64,000 nucleotides of DNA. Origin: Phycisphaera sp. GTDB taxonomy: Bacteria; Planctomycetota; Phycisphaerae; Phycisphaerales; UBA1924. The translations under genes were made by a program, and so were the position numbers. The stretch lies in assembly GCA_020639255.1 (NCBI GenBank), contig JACKGZ010000003.1, positions 1 through 64,000 of the forward strand, given 5' to 3'. Of this stretch, positions 16,384 through 25,100 are shown one piece after another. Each line of letters begins with the position of its first letter. Position 1 is the first letter of the stretch. The notes below the pieces were generated by a model that had not been told where the DNA came from, did no database searches, and worked only from the letters and a program-made list of their open reading frames with translations.

Positions 16384-17034
16384 TTAGTGCCCCGGCTGGG
16401 ACGGGCCGTCCTGATCATACTTGCCGACGTGCCCGTCTCCGAAGAGGAGATTGCGGGTGTCGTGGAAGAAATCGACGGGGATGAGTCGGCCGTCCTGTGT
16501 TTCGTAGGTGTTGCCGTCGAAATCGTGGGCGACTGGGATGCGGACGGGCTGGAGATTGAGGAACTTGTAGAAGAACGAGTCCTCGATTTTCTGCCCGCCG
16601 AGCGCGGAGATATACATGTACGAGGACATGCCGAGTTGCTGGCGTCCGGAATCGTCGGTGTAGGTGACGGAGTACACGCTCTTGTCGCCTGCGCATTTCC
16701 AGGCCTGTGACTCGATCTCGAAGTAGTTGTTGATGGTTTGGTTGAGCGAGGTGGGCCAGGAGCCGTCGTCGTTGAGGAAGTTGAGCCACGGGCGGGGCAT
16801 GTAGGTGCCGGTGGGCATGATTTCTTTGAAGTCGCCCTTGTAGAGCTCGACGGCCTGCCCGACCCCACGCAGGTTTGCGGCGCACGCGGTCCGCCTTCCT
16901 GCGTCCATGACGCGAGGCAGCGCCGGGAGCAGCAGGGCGAGCAGGACCGCGATGATCGAGATCACCACGAGCAGTTCGATGAGTGAGAAAGCGCGTCTGT
17001 GCACGCTGGCAGAACGCCGATCGAGGATTGGCAT
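16384..17034 (-). CDS. Type II prepilin-like protein with H-X-DG-type end
   Basis: 216 residues starting MPILDRRSASVHRR and then the prepilin signal RRAFSLIELLVVI, with a 20-residue hydrophobic helix after the cleavage site. The residue before the mature Phe is Ala rather than the usual Gly. Near the C-terminus FFHDTRNLLFGDGHVG resembles the 'H-X9-DG' ending of the abundant planctomycete prepilin-like family, but with one residue fewer between His and DG. Its role is probably an extracellular or cell-surface pseudopilin-like protein. ATG 17034 is chosen because the signal then starts the protein normally. Confidence 0.85.
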   Translation of the reverse strand: MPILDRRSASVHRRAFSLIELLVVISIIAVLLALLLPALPRVMDAGRRTACAANLRGVGQAVELYKGDFKEIMPTGTYMPRPWLNFLNDDGSWPTSLNQTINNYFEIESQAWKCAGDKSVYSVTYTDDSGRQQLGMSSYMYISALGGQKIEDSFFYKFLNLQPVRIPVAHDFDGNTYETQDGRLIPVDFFHDTRNLLFGDGHVGKYDQDGPSQPGH

Positions 17035-17089
17035 TGCAAAGGAATCGGTTGAGCGGGTCGGGGGGAGTGAATCCCGACAGGGTTTGGGG

Positions 17090-17986
17090 TTATTCGCCCT
17101 TGAGGGCGTCCTGCAGCAGCCGGATCGCCTCGGCGGGGTGGTAGCCGGGAGCGGAGACATAGTGGTGCTCCTTCAGAACGACCACGCGGCCCTCCCGGAC
17201 CGCCCGGAGTGCGTTCCAGCCCGGGAAATTGGCGAGCATTTCGAGCTGCTGGTCGGCGGCCATGTGCGAGATGAGCACGATGACATCCGGATCGGAGGCG
17301 AGGGCGGATTCGACGCTGAAGGGCGAGAAACCTCTGAAGAGCTTGCTCTCCTCGCCGGCGTTCACCAGTTCGCCACCGACGAGCGAAACGACGTCGCCGA
17401 AGTAAGTGTCGGGCATGAATGCGAAGAACGCGCCTGGTGCGCCGAACAGGGCGTACACGCGTGTGGTCGAGCCGGAGGACGCGGAAAGCAGTTTGGCGAC
17501 CTGCTCGTCGAGACGGTTGGCGATGGTTTCTGCCTCGTCTGCGTGGTCCGTGATGGTGCCGAGCAGGCGGATTTCCTTGAGCAGGTCGTCGAAGCTGGTC
17601 GGGTCGAGGATGGCCACTGGCGTGCCGACAGCTTTTTCGATGGTGTCCACGAAGCCGGCGTGCACGATCGACACGATGATCAGGTCGGTGTCGAGTGCGG
17701 CGAGCTGCTCGAGATTCGGGCCGGCCATGTGACGCACGCTGATCGCGTGGACTTTCTGGGCCGCTTCTGAGAGCTCGAACTTCACATCACCCCGAGCGAC
17801 GGGGGGGCAGCCCATCTCGATGAGCGGGTCGACGGCGTAGTGCGAGAGTGCCGCGATGCGCGTAGCGGGGGCGTCCAATTTGATCGTCCGACCGAGATCG
17901 TCGCGGAACTCGACCGGTTCGGCTAGGGCCGAACTGACGAGTGCAAGCAGTGCGAGTAATGCGGCCAGAATCGATCGTGGCATCAT
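17090..17986 (-). CDS. Periplasmic ABC substrate-binding protein, cobalamin/iron-siderophore class
   Basis: 298 residues with a Sec signal peptide (to about residue 22, ending SALA). Two Rossmann-like lobes of the BtuF/FepB family follow: FRDDLGRTIKLDAPATRIAALS near the start, the linking helix in the middle, and the late motif NALRAVREGRVVVL. Such proteins capture corrinoids, haem or ferric siderophores for an ABC importer. No cognate permease or ATPase of that class is adjacent. Two ATG codons, 17986 and 17983, are equivalent starts. It is divergent from the DUF1579 gene. Confidence 0.85.
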   Translation of the reverse strand: MMPRSILAALLALLALVSSALAEPVEFRDDLGRTIKLDAPATRIAALSHYAVDPLIEMGCPPVARGDVKFELSEAAQKVHAISVRHMAGPNLEQLAALDTDLIIVSIVHAGFVDTIEKAVGTPVAILDPTSFDDLLKEIRLLGTITDHADEAETIANRLDEQVAKLLSASSGSTTRVYALFGAPGAFFAFMPDTYFGDVVSLVGGELVNAGEESKLFRGFSPFSVESALASDPDVIVLISHMAADQQLEMLANFPGWNALRAVREGRVVVLKEHHYVSAPGYHPAEAIRLLQDALKGE

Positions 17987-18098
17987 GGACTCCGTCCAGT
18001 TGAGACTGGGTCTCAATGGTAGCCCATTGTTTGATGCAGCGATCGTATTGAGGACTTGCCCGGCAAGTAGACTCAGGTGGCCCCAGGGAGAAATCGCG

Positions 18099-18578
18099 AT
18101 GATGACCGATCCGAGTCCTGAGCATGGCTGGCTGAGAAAGCTCGTTGGTGATTGGCACTACGAGCACGAGTTCTCGCCGGCCCCAGGTATGCCCGCTGCA
18201 AAGCTGATGGGTACCGAGAAGGTGCGCATGCTGGGTGAACTCTGGGTGATCTGCGAGGGCGGCGGCAAGATGCACACCGGCCACGAAATGAACTACCTCA
18301 TGACGCTCGGATTCGACCCAAACAAGGGTAGTTTCGTCGGATCCTGGGTTGGATCACCCATGGCGTACATGTTCGTGTACGAGGGACGGCTTGAGGACGA
18401 TGGCAAGACCTTGCCGTTGAAAACGGACGGGCCGAGCTTCACGGATCCGACGCAGCTGGCGAAATACCAGGATGTGATCGGGATCATCGACGACGACCAC
18501 CGCACCCTGACTTCGCAGATGTGGGGCGAAGAGGGGGAGCTCGTGACTTTCATGCAGGCAAAATACCGTCGGGCATGA
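18099..18578 (+). CDS. DUF1579-family protein
   Basis: 159 residues of a small lipocalin-like family: HGWLRKLVGDWHYEHEF at the start, then GGKMHTGHEMNYLMTLGFD and FVGSWVGSP. Function is unknown for the family; the fold suggests binding of a small hydrophobic ligand. The start is ATG 18099 after GGGAG at 8 bases. No signal peptide, so it is cytoplasmic. It is followed by a hairpin shared with the tRNA gene on the other strand. Confidence 0.85.
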   Translation: MMTDPSPEHGWLRKLVGDWHYEHEFSPAPGMPAAKLMGTEKVRMLGELWVICEGGGKMHTGHEMNYLMTLGFDPNKGSFVGSWVGSPMAYMFVYEGRLEDDGKTLPLKTDGPSFTDPTQLAKYQDVIGIIDDDHRTLTSQMWGEEGELVTFMQAKYRRA

Positions 18579-18598
18579 CGTGCAACCGGGCCATCCAC

Positions 18599-18622
18599 GA
18601 AAAAAGCCCCGGATACGGGGCC
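18599..18622 (-). terminator. Rho-independent terminator of tRNA-Arg
   Basis: On the minus strand, stem GCCCCG / CGGGGC with a 4-base loop is followed by TTTTTT. It begins 9 bases past the tRNA 3' end. Read on the plus strand, the same stem has CCTTT after it and may also stop the DUF1579 transcript. Confidence 0.8.
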
Positions 18623-18630
18623 TTTCAAGC

Positions 18631-18703
18631 ACGGGCGAGAGGAGTCGAACCCCTAACCTCCTGATCCGTAGTCAGGTGCTCTATCCAATTGAGCTACGCC
18701 CGC
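18631..18703 (-). tRNA. tRNA-Arg (anticodon ACG)
   Basis: A 73-base cloverleaf: acceptor GCGGGCG with CGCCCGT (a G-U pair at 1-72), D-arm GCTC...GAGC, anticodon stem CCTGA / TCAGG around loop CTACGGA with anticodon ACG, and T-arm with TTCGACT. CCA is not encoded. The first base A34 is expected to be edited to inosine, reading CGU, CGC and CGA. Promoter upstream and terminator downstream are both visible. Confidence 0.95.
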
Positions 18704-18715
18704 GTGGCGAGGGTG

Positions 18716-18744
18716 ACAATAGGAAAGGGGCAGCGCCTCGGCAA
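18716..18744 (-). promoter_or_regulatory. Promoter of tRNA-Arg
   Basis: Reading the minus strand: TTGCCG (18744-18739), 17 bases, TATTGT (18721-18716). The -10 lies 12 bases before the tRNA 5' end, implying a very short leader. Confidence 0.6.
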
Positions 18745-18868
18745 GTCTCGGGTTGAGGGGAGTTGATCTTGCGGGGATTGGGGCCAAACATAGCCCTCAG
18801 CGGCTTCCGGCCCCGGGTGGGGGTCCGGGCGGCTGTCGTTTGAACAGGCTCGGAAGGAAGATTGCTCC

Positions 18869-19132
18869 ATGGCTCACTCGGTCTCCGCTCGCAAGAGGGT
18901 TCGTCAGAACGCCGCTCACCGCGCCCGCAACCGCTGGCGTCTGCGCACCATGCGTGAGGCGATCAAGGAGTTCGAGTCGAAGCTCTCGGCCGGCAACAAG
19001 GACGAGGCGCAGTCGGCGCTTCGCAATGTGTGCTCGGTGATCGATCGCACCGCTCAGAAGGGCGTGATCCACAAGAGCCAGGCTGCTCGTCGCAAGAGCC
19101 GCCTGACCGCGAAGTTCAAGGCCGCTTCCTGA
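18869..19132 (+). CDS. rpsT: 30S ribosomal protein S20
   Basis: 87 residues, very basic and helical, beginning MAHSVSARKRVRQNAAHRAR, with NRWRLRTMREAIKEF and the conserved end KGVIHKSQAARRKSRLTAK. S20 binds 16S rRNA early in assembly of the small subunit. The ATG at 18869 is preceded by GGAAGGAAG. It stands alone with its own leader of more than 100 bases and is followed by a CPBP protease gene 18 bases on. Confidence 0.96.
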   Translation: MAHSVSARKRVRQNAAHRARNRWRLRTMREAIKEFESKLSAGNKDEAQSALRNVCSVIDRTAQKGVIHKSQAARRKSRLTAKFKAAS

Positions 19133-19150
19133 CGACCCGAGGTTTCGGCG

Positions 19151-19936
19151 ATGGGCGCCCGTGACAAGGCCGAGGCGCCCGAGTTCGAGGATGAACTCGA
19201 AGAAGCCGAACTCGAAAGCTACTGGACGACGTCGACCAGCCCCCTGCAGGTGCTGGTCTTTCTTTTGCCATTCGTGGCGTTCTATGAGATTGGTTCGCTC
19301 GTCTGGCAGCGCGAACTCGGGGCGACGAATCTTGAAGCCCGTCGGATCCTCAGCACACTCTTTGAGATCTTTGGTGTTGTCGGTGTGCATTTGCCCGCTG
19401 TTGCGTTGATCGCAGTTTTGCTGTCGTGGCAGGTGATTGGGCGGAGGGCTTGGCGCGTCGACGGGCGTGGGCTTGGCGTGATGGCTGTCGAGTCGGTGGT
19501 CTGGGCGCTGCCGGTGCTCGTTCTGGCCGCGATGACCGGACTGCTTGGTGGCGGCGGGGGTGAGGGCGGCATCGGGAGCCTGCCGGCGGGCTCGCGGGCG
19601 ACAATCGCGGTCGGTGCGGGGGTGTACGAGGAACTGGTCTTTCGGTTTGCATTGATCGCAGTCGTCCACACCGTTCTGGTGGATTTCTCGGGGATGCGGC
19701 AGAAGCTCGGGGATTGGTTTGCGGTGGGCTTCTCGGCCCTCGTCTTCGCGGCCTACCACCGGGCCGAGGTGGGTGGACACATCGTTTTCCCGGCCCTGAT
19801 CTTCTATCTGGCCTCGGGTGTGTATCTGGGAAGCCTGTTTCTCGGACGTGGGCTGGGTATCGCGGCTGGGGCGCACGCGATCTATGATCTGATCGTTCTG
19901 GTCGCCCTGCCGACCCTGGATCGCGGCTCGAGTTGA
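19151..19936 (+). CDS. CPBP-family intramembrane metalloprotease (CAAX/Abi type)
   Basis: 261 residues: an acidic cytoplasmic head (residues 1-24, rich in Glu) and about seven membrane helices. The three catalytic motifs of the family are present in order: EExxxR in YEELVFRF (about 159-164), FxxxH in FAAYHR, and HxxxD in GAHAIYDL. A Gly-rich loop (GGGGGEGG) lies between helices. CPBP enzymes are glutamate-type intramembrane proteases like Rce1; roles include protein maturation and bacteriocin immunity. The substrate is unknown. Likely cotranscribed with rpsT. Confidence 0.88.
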   Translation: MGARDKAEAPEFEDELEEAELESYWTTSTSPLQVLVFLLPFVAFYEIGSLVWQRELGATNLEARRILSTLFEIFGVVGVHLPAVALIAVLLSWQVIGRRAWRVDGRGLGVMAVESVVWALPVLVLAAMTGLLGGGGGEGGIGSLPAGSRATIAVGAGVYEELVFRFALIAVVHTVLVDFSGMRQKLGDWFAVGFSALVFAAYHRAEVGGHIVFPALIFYLASGVYLGSLFLGRGLGIAAGAHAIYDLIVLVALPTLDRGSS

Positions 19937-19982
19937 GAGAGCCCGTGGGGCCGGTCGATACTGTTTCTGGAAGGAGCCAGCC

Positions 19983-20285
19983 ATGAGCAACGAATTCGCT
20001 GTGGATGATCTCTACTCGACGGGGTGGCTCCCGCTCGACACCTCGGGGTGTGACCGCGACTCGCAGGGGCGGTGGTACCCGACGAAGCGCCGGATCGACC
20101 GCGAGTGCGAGGATCTGGGCGCGACGATCTCGCTCGACGAGGCCGAGGGCTTTGGGTGCGTGACCGCGTCGTGGAATGTGGGCGACGATTCGGGCCGTTG
20201 TATCGCGGGCACCACGGACGAGGCGCTGATCCACGCGCTCGCGCAGGCTCGGCGTTCGGCGAGCCGGGTGCAGCTGCTCGTCTGA
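19983..20285 (+). CDS. Small soluble protein (100 residues), unknown
   Basis: Starts MSNEFAVDDLYSTGWLP, with a strong ribosome binding site GGAAGGAG. The middle, with GRWYPTKRRIDRECEDLG and FGCVTASWNVGDDSGRC, suggests a compact alpha/beta fold with three cysteines; the end DEALIHALAQARRS is helical. No signal peptide or known motif. It lies between the CPBP gene and tRNA-Glu. Function not assigned. Confidence 0.7.
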   Translation: MSNEFAVDDLYSTGWLPLDTSGCDRDSQGRWYPTKRRIDRECEDLGATISLDEAEGFGCVTASWNVGDDSGRCIAGTTDEALIHALAQARRSASRVQLLV

Positions 20286-20303
20286 GCCTGCGGCCTGTCG
20301 GTC

Positions 20304-20331
20304 TTGAACCTCGCCCGGTGATGGCTACCAT
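20304..20331 (+). promoter_or_regulatory. Promoter of tRNA-Glu
   Basis: TTGAAC (20304-20309) and TACCAT (20326-20331), 16 bases apart. The -10 ends 14 bases before the tRNA. Confidence 0.55.
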
Positions 20332-20345
20332 TCCGACCAGCGATG

Positions 20346-20418
20346 GCCCCATCGTCTAGCCTGGTCCAGGACGTCAGGTTCTCATCCTGAAAACCGGGGT
20401 TCGAATCCCCGTGGGGTC
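20346..20418 (+). tRNA. tRNA-Glu (anticodon CTC)
   Basis: A 73-base cloverleaf: acceptor GCCCCAT with GTGGGGT, anticodon stem TCAGG / CCTGA around loop TTCTCAT (anticodon CTC, reading GAG), and T-arm GGGG-TTCGAAT-CCCC. The D-arm follows the usual tRNA-Glu pattern (CGTCTAG...AGGAC). CCA is not encoded. Confidence 0.93.
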
Positions 20419-20489
20419 ACTTTCAACTCTCTTGCACTCAAATGCGATCGAGCCATGTTTCCCGTGGCTCGTGTGTTATTTTGAAAAAC

Positions 20490-20521
20490 AGCGTCCCCGG
20501 GTGCTGTGACCCGGGGACGCT
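20490..20521. terminator. Strong bidirectional terminator hairpin
   Basis: Perfect 13 bp stem AGCGTCCCCGGGT / ACCCGGGGACGCT with a 6-base loop. A-rich sequence precedes it (GAAAAAC), giving a U-rich tail on the minus strand; TTTG follows on the plus strand. It separates tRNA-Glu from the convergent PAP-CTERM gene. Confidence 0.8.
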
Positions 20522-20551
20522 TTGCTGCGCGACCTGAGTGAGGGGGCGCGT

Positions 20552-21298
20552 TCAGCGGCGGCGGCGGAATGCCACCAGCCCAGAGAGTGACAGCAGTGCG
20601 GCAGAGGAGGGGGCTGGGATATACCCGATGTTGACGCCTGCACCGTCGCCACGGATGTGGCTGAAGTGCACGGTGATCGAGCTTACGGCGTCATCGATGC
20701 GGACGACCGCCAGCCCGGTGTTCCAGTGCGGGTCGACGCCGCCCGGGGCGCTGAGCGAATTCTGCATCGAGAACGTGCCCGGGCCGCCGGTGAATTGGGT
20801 CGGTCCCCAGTTGTTCGGGCCGATGTACTCACCGAGGTAGGTGCCGTTCTGGTTGACGGTCGCGATTGTCGACCCGCCGCCTGAACTCGTCGTGCTACCA
20901 AGACCGGCGACGCCGACGTAGATCTGGCCGGGGTTGACCGTGCCCGAGAAGGTGAAAGTGACGTCCCAGGGGACTGCGACAAGCGGATCGGGGCCGGTGA
21001 GGAGAGTCGCGGCGAAGAGTTCGTGGTTCGTCCAGTTGTAGGTGTCCGGTCCGCTCGTGAATCCCTGGTTTTGGAGCAGCGGTTCGACGTTTCTGCCGTG
21101 AAAGAAGTCACTCGAGATGTTGTAGCTCACGTTGACGTTGCCGAGCCCTGGGAGGAAGTAGTTCGAGTTGTTCGGGACTTGCTGTCCGTTCGGGACAGGT
21201 GACATATTGAGCCAGTCGATCGTGAAAACGTTGGCCGAAGCCGAACCGGCGAGTGTACAGAGCAAAGCGGCCTGGGTGATGAGTGTGCGACGCAGCAT
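20552..21298 (-). CDS. Secreted protein with PEP-CTERM-like (PAP variant) sorting signal
   Basis: 248 residues: signal peptide (to about residue 22, ending SASA), a beta-rich Asn/Gly/Thr-rich body, and a C-terminus of IPAPSSAALLSLSGLVAF then four arginines. That is the tripartite PEP-CTERM layout (motif, hydrophobic helix, basic tail) with Ala in place of Glu. Such signals direct processing by an exosortase-type system and surface display, often with exopolysaccharide. The start is ATG 21298, with GAGAGG upstream. Divergent from the ECF sigma factor gene. Confidence 0.85.
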   Translation of the reverse strand: MLRRTLITQAALLCTLAGSASANVFTIDWLNMSPVPNGQQVPNNSNYFLPGLGNVNVSYNISSDFFHGRNVEPLLQNQGFTSGPDTYNWTNHELFAATLLTGPDPLVAVPWDVTFTFSGTVNPGQIYVGVAGLGSTTSSGGGSTIATVNQNGTYLGEYIGPNNWGPTQFTGGPGTFSMQNSLSAPGGVDPHWNTGLAVVRIDDAVSSITVHFSHIRGDGAGVNIGYIPAPSSAALLSLSGLVAFRRRR

Positions 21299-21447
21299 CT
21301 TGTGCCTCTCTTTCCATGGGGTTGGTGACGAGTGTTTCGGTCTTGTCAATCTTGCCGTCATCCGGGCTTCCCGACCCGTGCTCTGGCGGCTGTATGAAGA
21401 GTGCGGCGCATGTGTTAGAATCTTGCATCCTGAGTGAGGAAAATTTT

Positions 21448-22053
21448 GTGGTTCAGCCGGCCTTCCTGACAACCACGCTGCTGCTGGCGCGACTCAACGA
21501 CAGCGGCGACGTCGAAGCCTGGCGTCTCTTTGACGGCAGGTTCCGCGGTGTGGTCGTCGCGGCCGGGGTCCGGCTCGGTTTGAGCGAACCGGACGCGGAA
21601 GAGGCGGCCCAGGAGACGCTCGTTCAGGCGGTCCGCGACTATCAGGCCGGCCGGTATGACCGCACCAAGGGTCGGCTTTCGAGCTGGATCGTGGCGATTG
21701 CGCACCACCGGATCACGGACGCAAAGCGGAGTCGGCGACGCGTGCACGAGATCGATCCTGAGGTACTTTCGGAACACGGACCGGAAGAGGACGAGGTCGC
21801 CGAGGCCTTTGAGCTTGCCATGGAGCGGCGGATTTTCGAGGAAGCCTGGACCAGGTTGCAAGCCGAGGGTGGGTCAGATCCGAGGACACTCCAGGCGTTT
21901 GAGCTGACCGCGATGCGGGGCGTTCCGGCAAAGGAAGCGGCGGCCCAGACGGGGCTCAGCGTCGAGCAGGTGTACGTCGCCAAGAACCGCGTCGCCAATC
22001 GGCTCCGGAACATGGTCGAGGAGATCGACCGGGTGTTCCGCGACGGGTGGTGA
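21448..22053 (+). CDS. ECF-family RNA polymerase sigma factor
   Basis: 201 residues from GTG 21448 (GAGGA 9 bases upstream). Region 2 shows DAEEAAQETLVQAVRDYQ and RLSSWIVAIAHHRITDAKR (-10 recognition). A linker rich in Glu follows, then region 4 with GVPAKEAAAQTGLSVEQVY and VAKNRVANRLRNM (helix-turn-helix for the -35). The lack of a regulatory C-terminal domain fits control by a partner. The next gene, 57 bases downstream, encodes a kinase with an anti-sigma-like zinc finger. Divergent from a PAP-CTERM gene, which may be a target. Confidence 0.9.
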   Translation: MVQPAFLTTTLLLARLNDSGDVEAWRLFDGRFRGVVVAAGVRLGLSEPDAEEAAQETLVQAVRDYQAGRYDRTKGRLSSWIVAIAHHRITDAKRSRRRVHEIDPEVLSEHGPEEDEVAEAFELAMERRIFEEAWTRLQAEGGSDPRTLQAFELTAMRGVPAKEAAAQTGLSVEQVYVAKNRVANRLRNMVEEIDRVFRDGW

Positions 22054-22110
22054 GCCGTCGGCATTGATATTCGCAGCCAAGTACTACGGTTTCGGTGGTA
22101 CATTGATGCC

Positions 22111-25100
22111 GTGGGTGACAGCGAACAATCTTGCCCCGGTCCTGAGCTGCTCGAGCTGGTCGCGACGGGTGATGTCGGATCGGATTCACAGCACAGCTGG
22201 GTCGTTTCGCATGTGACACGGTGTCGGGCGTGCGCCGCGTTTGTCGAGACAGAACGGTTTGCGCGTCGGTTCGGCGCGACACTCGGTGGGAGTGACGATC
22301 CAACACTTGGAAACGATGACGCACCACCTGCAATTGCGGGGTATTCGATCATTCGCGAGATTGCGCGTGGTGGTCACGGCGTGGTGTACGAGGCCGAGCA
22401 GTCGGCTACCGGGCAACGCGTCGCCATCAAGGTGCTGCATTCCGCAGCGAGCACGTCGGGCGGGTCACGAGCAGCGCGTGCCCGGTTTCAGCGTGAGATC
22501 CAGATCGCCGGGACGCTCTCGCACCAGGGCATCGTCCGTCCGGTCGATTCGCTCTGTCTGACCGATGGGCGCGATGCGCTCATACTTGAACTTGTGGAGG
22601 GCGAGTCGCTCGGGTTGTGGGCACGGCACAACCGAGAGCCGCACGAGCTGATCGGTGTATTGGCGCAGGTTGCCGACGCTCTCGAGCATGCGCATCAGCG
22701 AGGTGTGATCCATCGTGATCTCAAGCCGTCGAATGTGCTCGTGGACACGGAGGGGCGAGCGCGAGTGCTCGACTTTGGTGTGGCGCGCCGAAGGTCCGCT
22801 GGCGGTGACACAGTCAGTGATCGTGTGACGTTGACGGGCGAATTTACGGGCACGCTTGCTTACGCCGCCCCGGAGCAGGTCTCGCAGGCCTACGCAGGGC
22901 CAGACGTGCGGAGCGATGTGTACGCGCTGGGTGTGATGGGGTACGAGGCCCTCACGGGCCGGTTGCCTTACGAGGTCGATGGTTCGCTTGAAACGGTGAT
23001 CCGAAACATCGTGAACGCGGAGACACCCGGCGCAGCAGAGTCTCGCCTCGAGCGTGATATCTGGACTGTTTTGGCTAAGGCGATGTCGAAGGAGCCATCG
23101 CGGCGATACCAGTCGGCCGGTGAGTTGGCGCGTGATCTCCGCAGAGCGGCTCAGGGCGAGGCCATCGAAGCACGCCGAGACAGCCGGTGGTACGTCGTTC
23201 GCAAGGGAGTCCGTCGACATCGGCTCCTGGCGTCCGTGTTGCTCGCGGTGATGGTTGGCTTGCTGGGCGTCGCTGTGGCGCTCGGTATCGGGAATGTGCG
23301 TCTGAGTGCGGCGTTGCACGAGAGCACGATTCGTCAGCTTCGAGCGCATATCCAGAGCGATGCACGCGCACGTGCAGAAGAAATCCTCTGGCCGGTCGCA
23401 GCTCGATCAGGAATCGGACACAGCACCGATCGGGCGACGGAACTCTGGTCGGGCTCGCGGGCGGCTCTTGAAGCGATGTGGGCTTTCGTGGAGATGCAAT
23501 CGAGATCAGAGTGTCTTCGAGTCATCTCGCGCGGTGAAGAGCAACAAGCCACGTTGCGTGCATTTGAGGATGGTACGTACGGTGTGTTGCGGCTTGGTGG
23601 AGGAGTCGCCAGGCTGACGCCGTCCGGGATTGAGGAAGGGGCGTCACTACCCTCGGACCTCATCACGTCATGGTTTTTGCCGGGTGGTCGGTTCGTCGTC
23701 TCGCGGAAGTCTGACGGCTTTGTTTCTTTCGATGCCACGACAGGTGATGTCGTTGGTCGACTCACGCTCAATTCGGACACGCCTGAGATTCTCGGGATGG
23801 CGTTTTCAGACTGGGGGATTTGCATATCCCGGGTCGGCGGCGGGCTCGAGTTGCTGTCGATTCCCGAGTTCGACGTCATCTGGACCGGAAAGGGTATATC
23901 GGGCGGGCAGACAGTGTGGCTCGATCCCGGGCGTCGGTGTGTTGCCTGGCTCAACGAACCCGGGGTGCTCGAACTGACCGACCTTGACGAGCCGACGCGA
24001 TCCAGACACATCGGGTTGGTTCCGGGCGGTGGGGTGTGGGGTGAATACGCGGCTCAGGTGTTGCTCGATCAGCGAGGAAATTACGCGGCTGTGCTTCTGA
24101 CGACCGGCGCGTATGTTCTCGATCTGGGTGATCCTGGTGCTGAGGCGATGTACCACCGCTGGGCTGCTGCCCGGATTACAGGCGCCATGAGCCCTGATGG
24201 CTCGCTCTTTGCAACCCGTGAATACGGAAGTCCGAACGCGATCATCTGGCGCACGGACACGATCGAACCGATCGCGATCTTGCCCGGACATGCGACAGCT
24301 GCGAGCGATCTTTGCTTCTCGGTTGACGGCTCGCGGATTCTGACATCGGATCGACTGGGTGTCCTCCGCGAGTGGGCGACACCCGGGCAAGGGTGGGAGA
24401 AATCGCTCGGTGAACCAACGGCTCGCGGGCTTGATATCGCGATCAGAGCAGATGGACGCGGCGTGTACGTTGCTGATGCCATCGGGCGTGCAGTGTTTCT
24501 CTCTTCCGACGAGACAGAGTATGTTTGGCCGTGGATCGGCTTTCCTGCTACAAAGATCACACTCTCGGCAGAAGCAGGCTACGTGGCGATTGTCGGTGAA
24601 TCTGAGGAAGTCGTGGTCGGTTCGATTTCGGATGACTCCGAAATTTCACGATGGCGTGGCGATGGGAGCTGGGTCGCAAGTGCGAGGTTCTCACCGAGCG
24701 GTGATGAACTGGCCGTGAGTACACGCGATGGGCGTGTGGTGCTTCTGAACTCCGTGACGTGCGAGGAGTTGGCACGATATGAGGTTGGTAGCGGTGCGAT
24801 GACGTCTTCGCTCCGTTGGTCGCCCGAAGGAAACCGGATCGCGGTTGGGGCGCGAGACGGGACTGTGAGCATTCTCGACGCTGACAGACTTGAGCTGCGC
24901 AGTCTGGTGCATGTCTTTCTCGGGCAGGTGCGCAGCATCGAGTGGTCGTCCGACGGCGAGGGGGTTTGGGCCGCGGGCGATGAGGGAACGATCGCGTTTG
25001 TCTCTGTCACGGATGGACGAGTTCGCTACTCGGATCGGATCAGCGAGCACAGTCTCTTCGCGATGGCTCCGCACCGAGACGGACATGTTGTGCTGGTCGG

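Noticed and set aside
18797..19990. Minus-strand frame opposite rpsT and the CPBP gene
   Set aside because: It would cover a ribosomal protein gene and shows no motif; composition is that of an antisense shadow.
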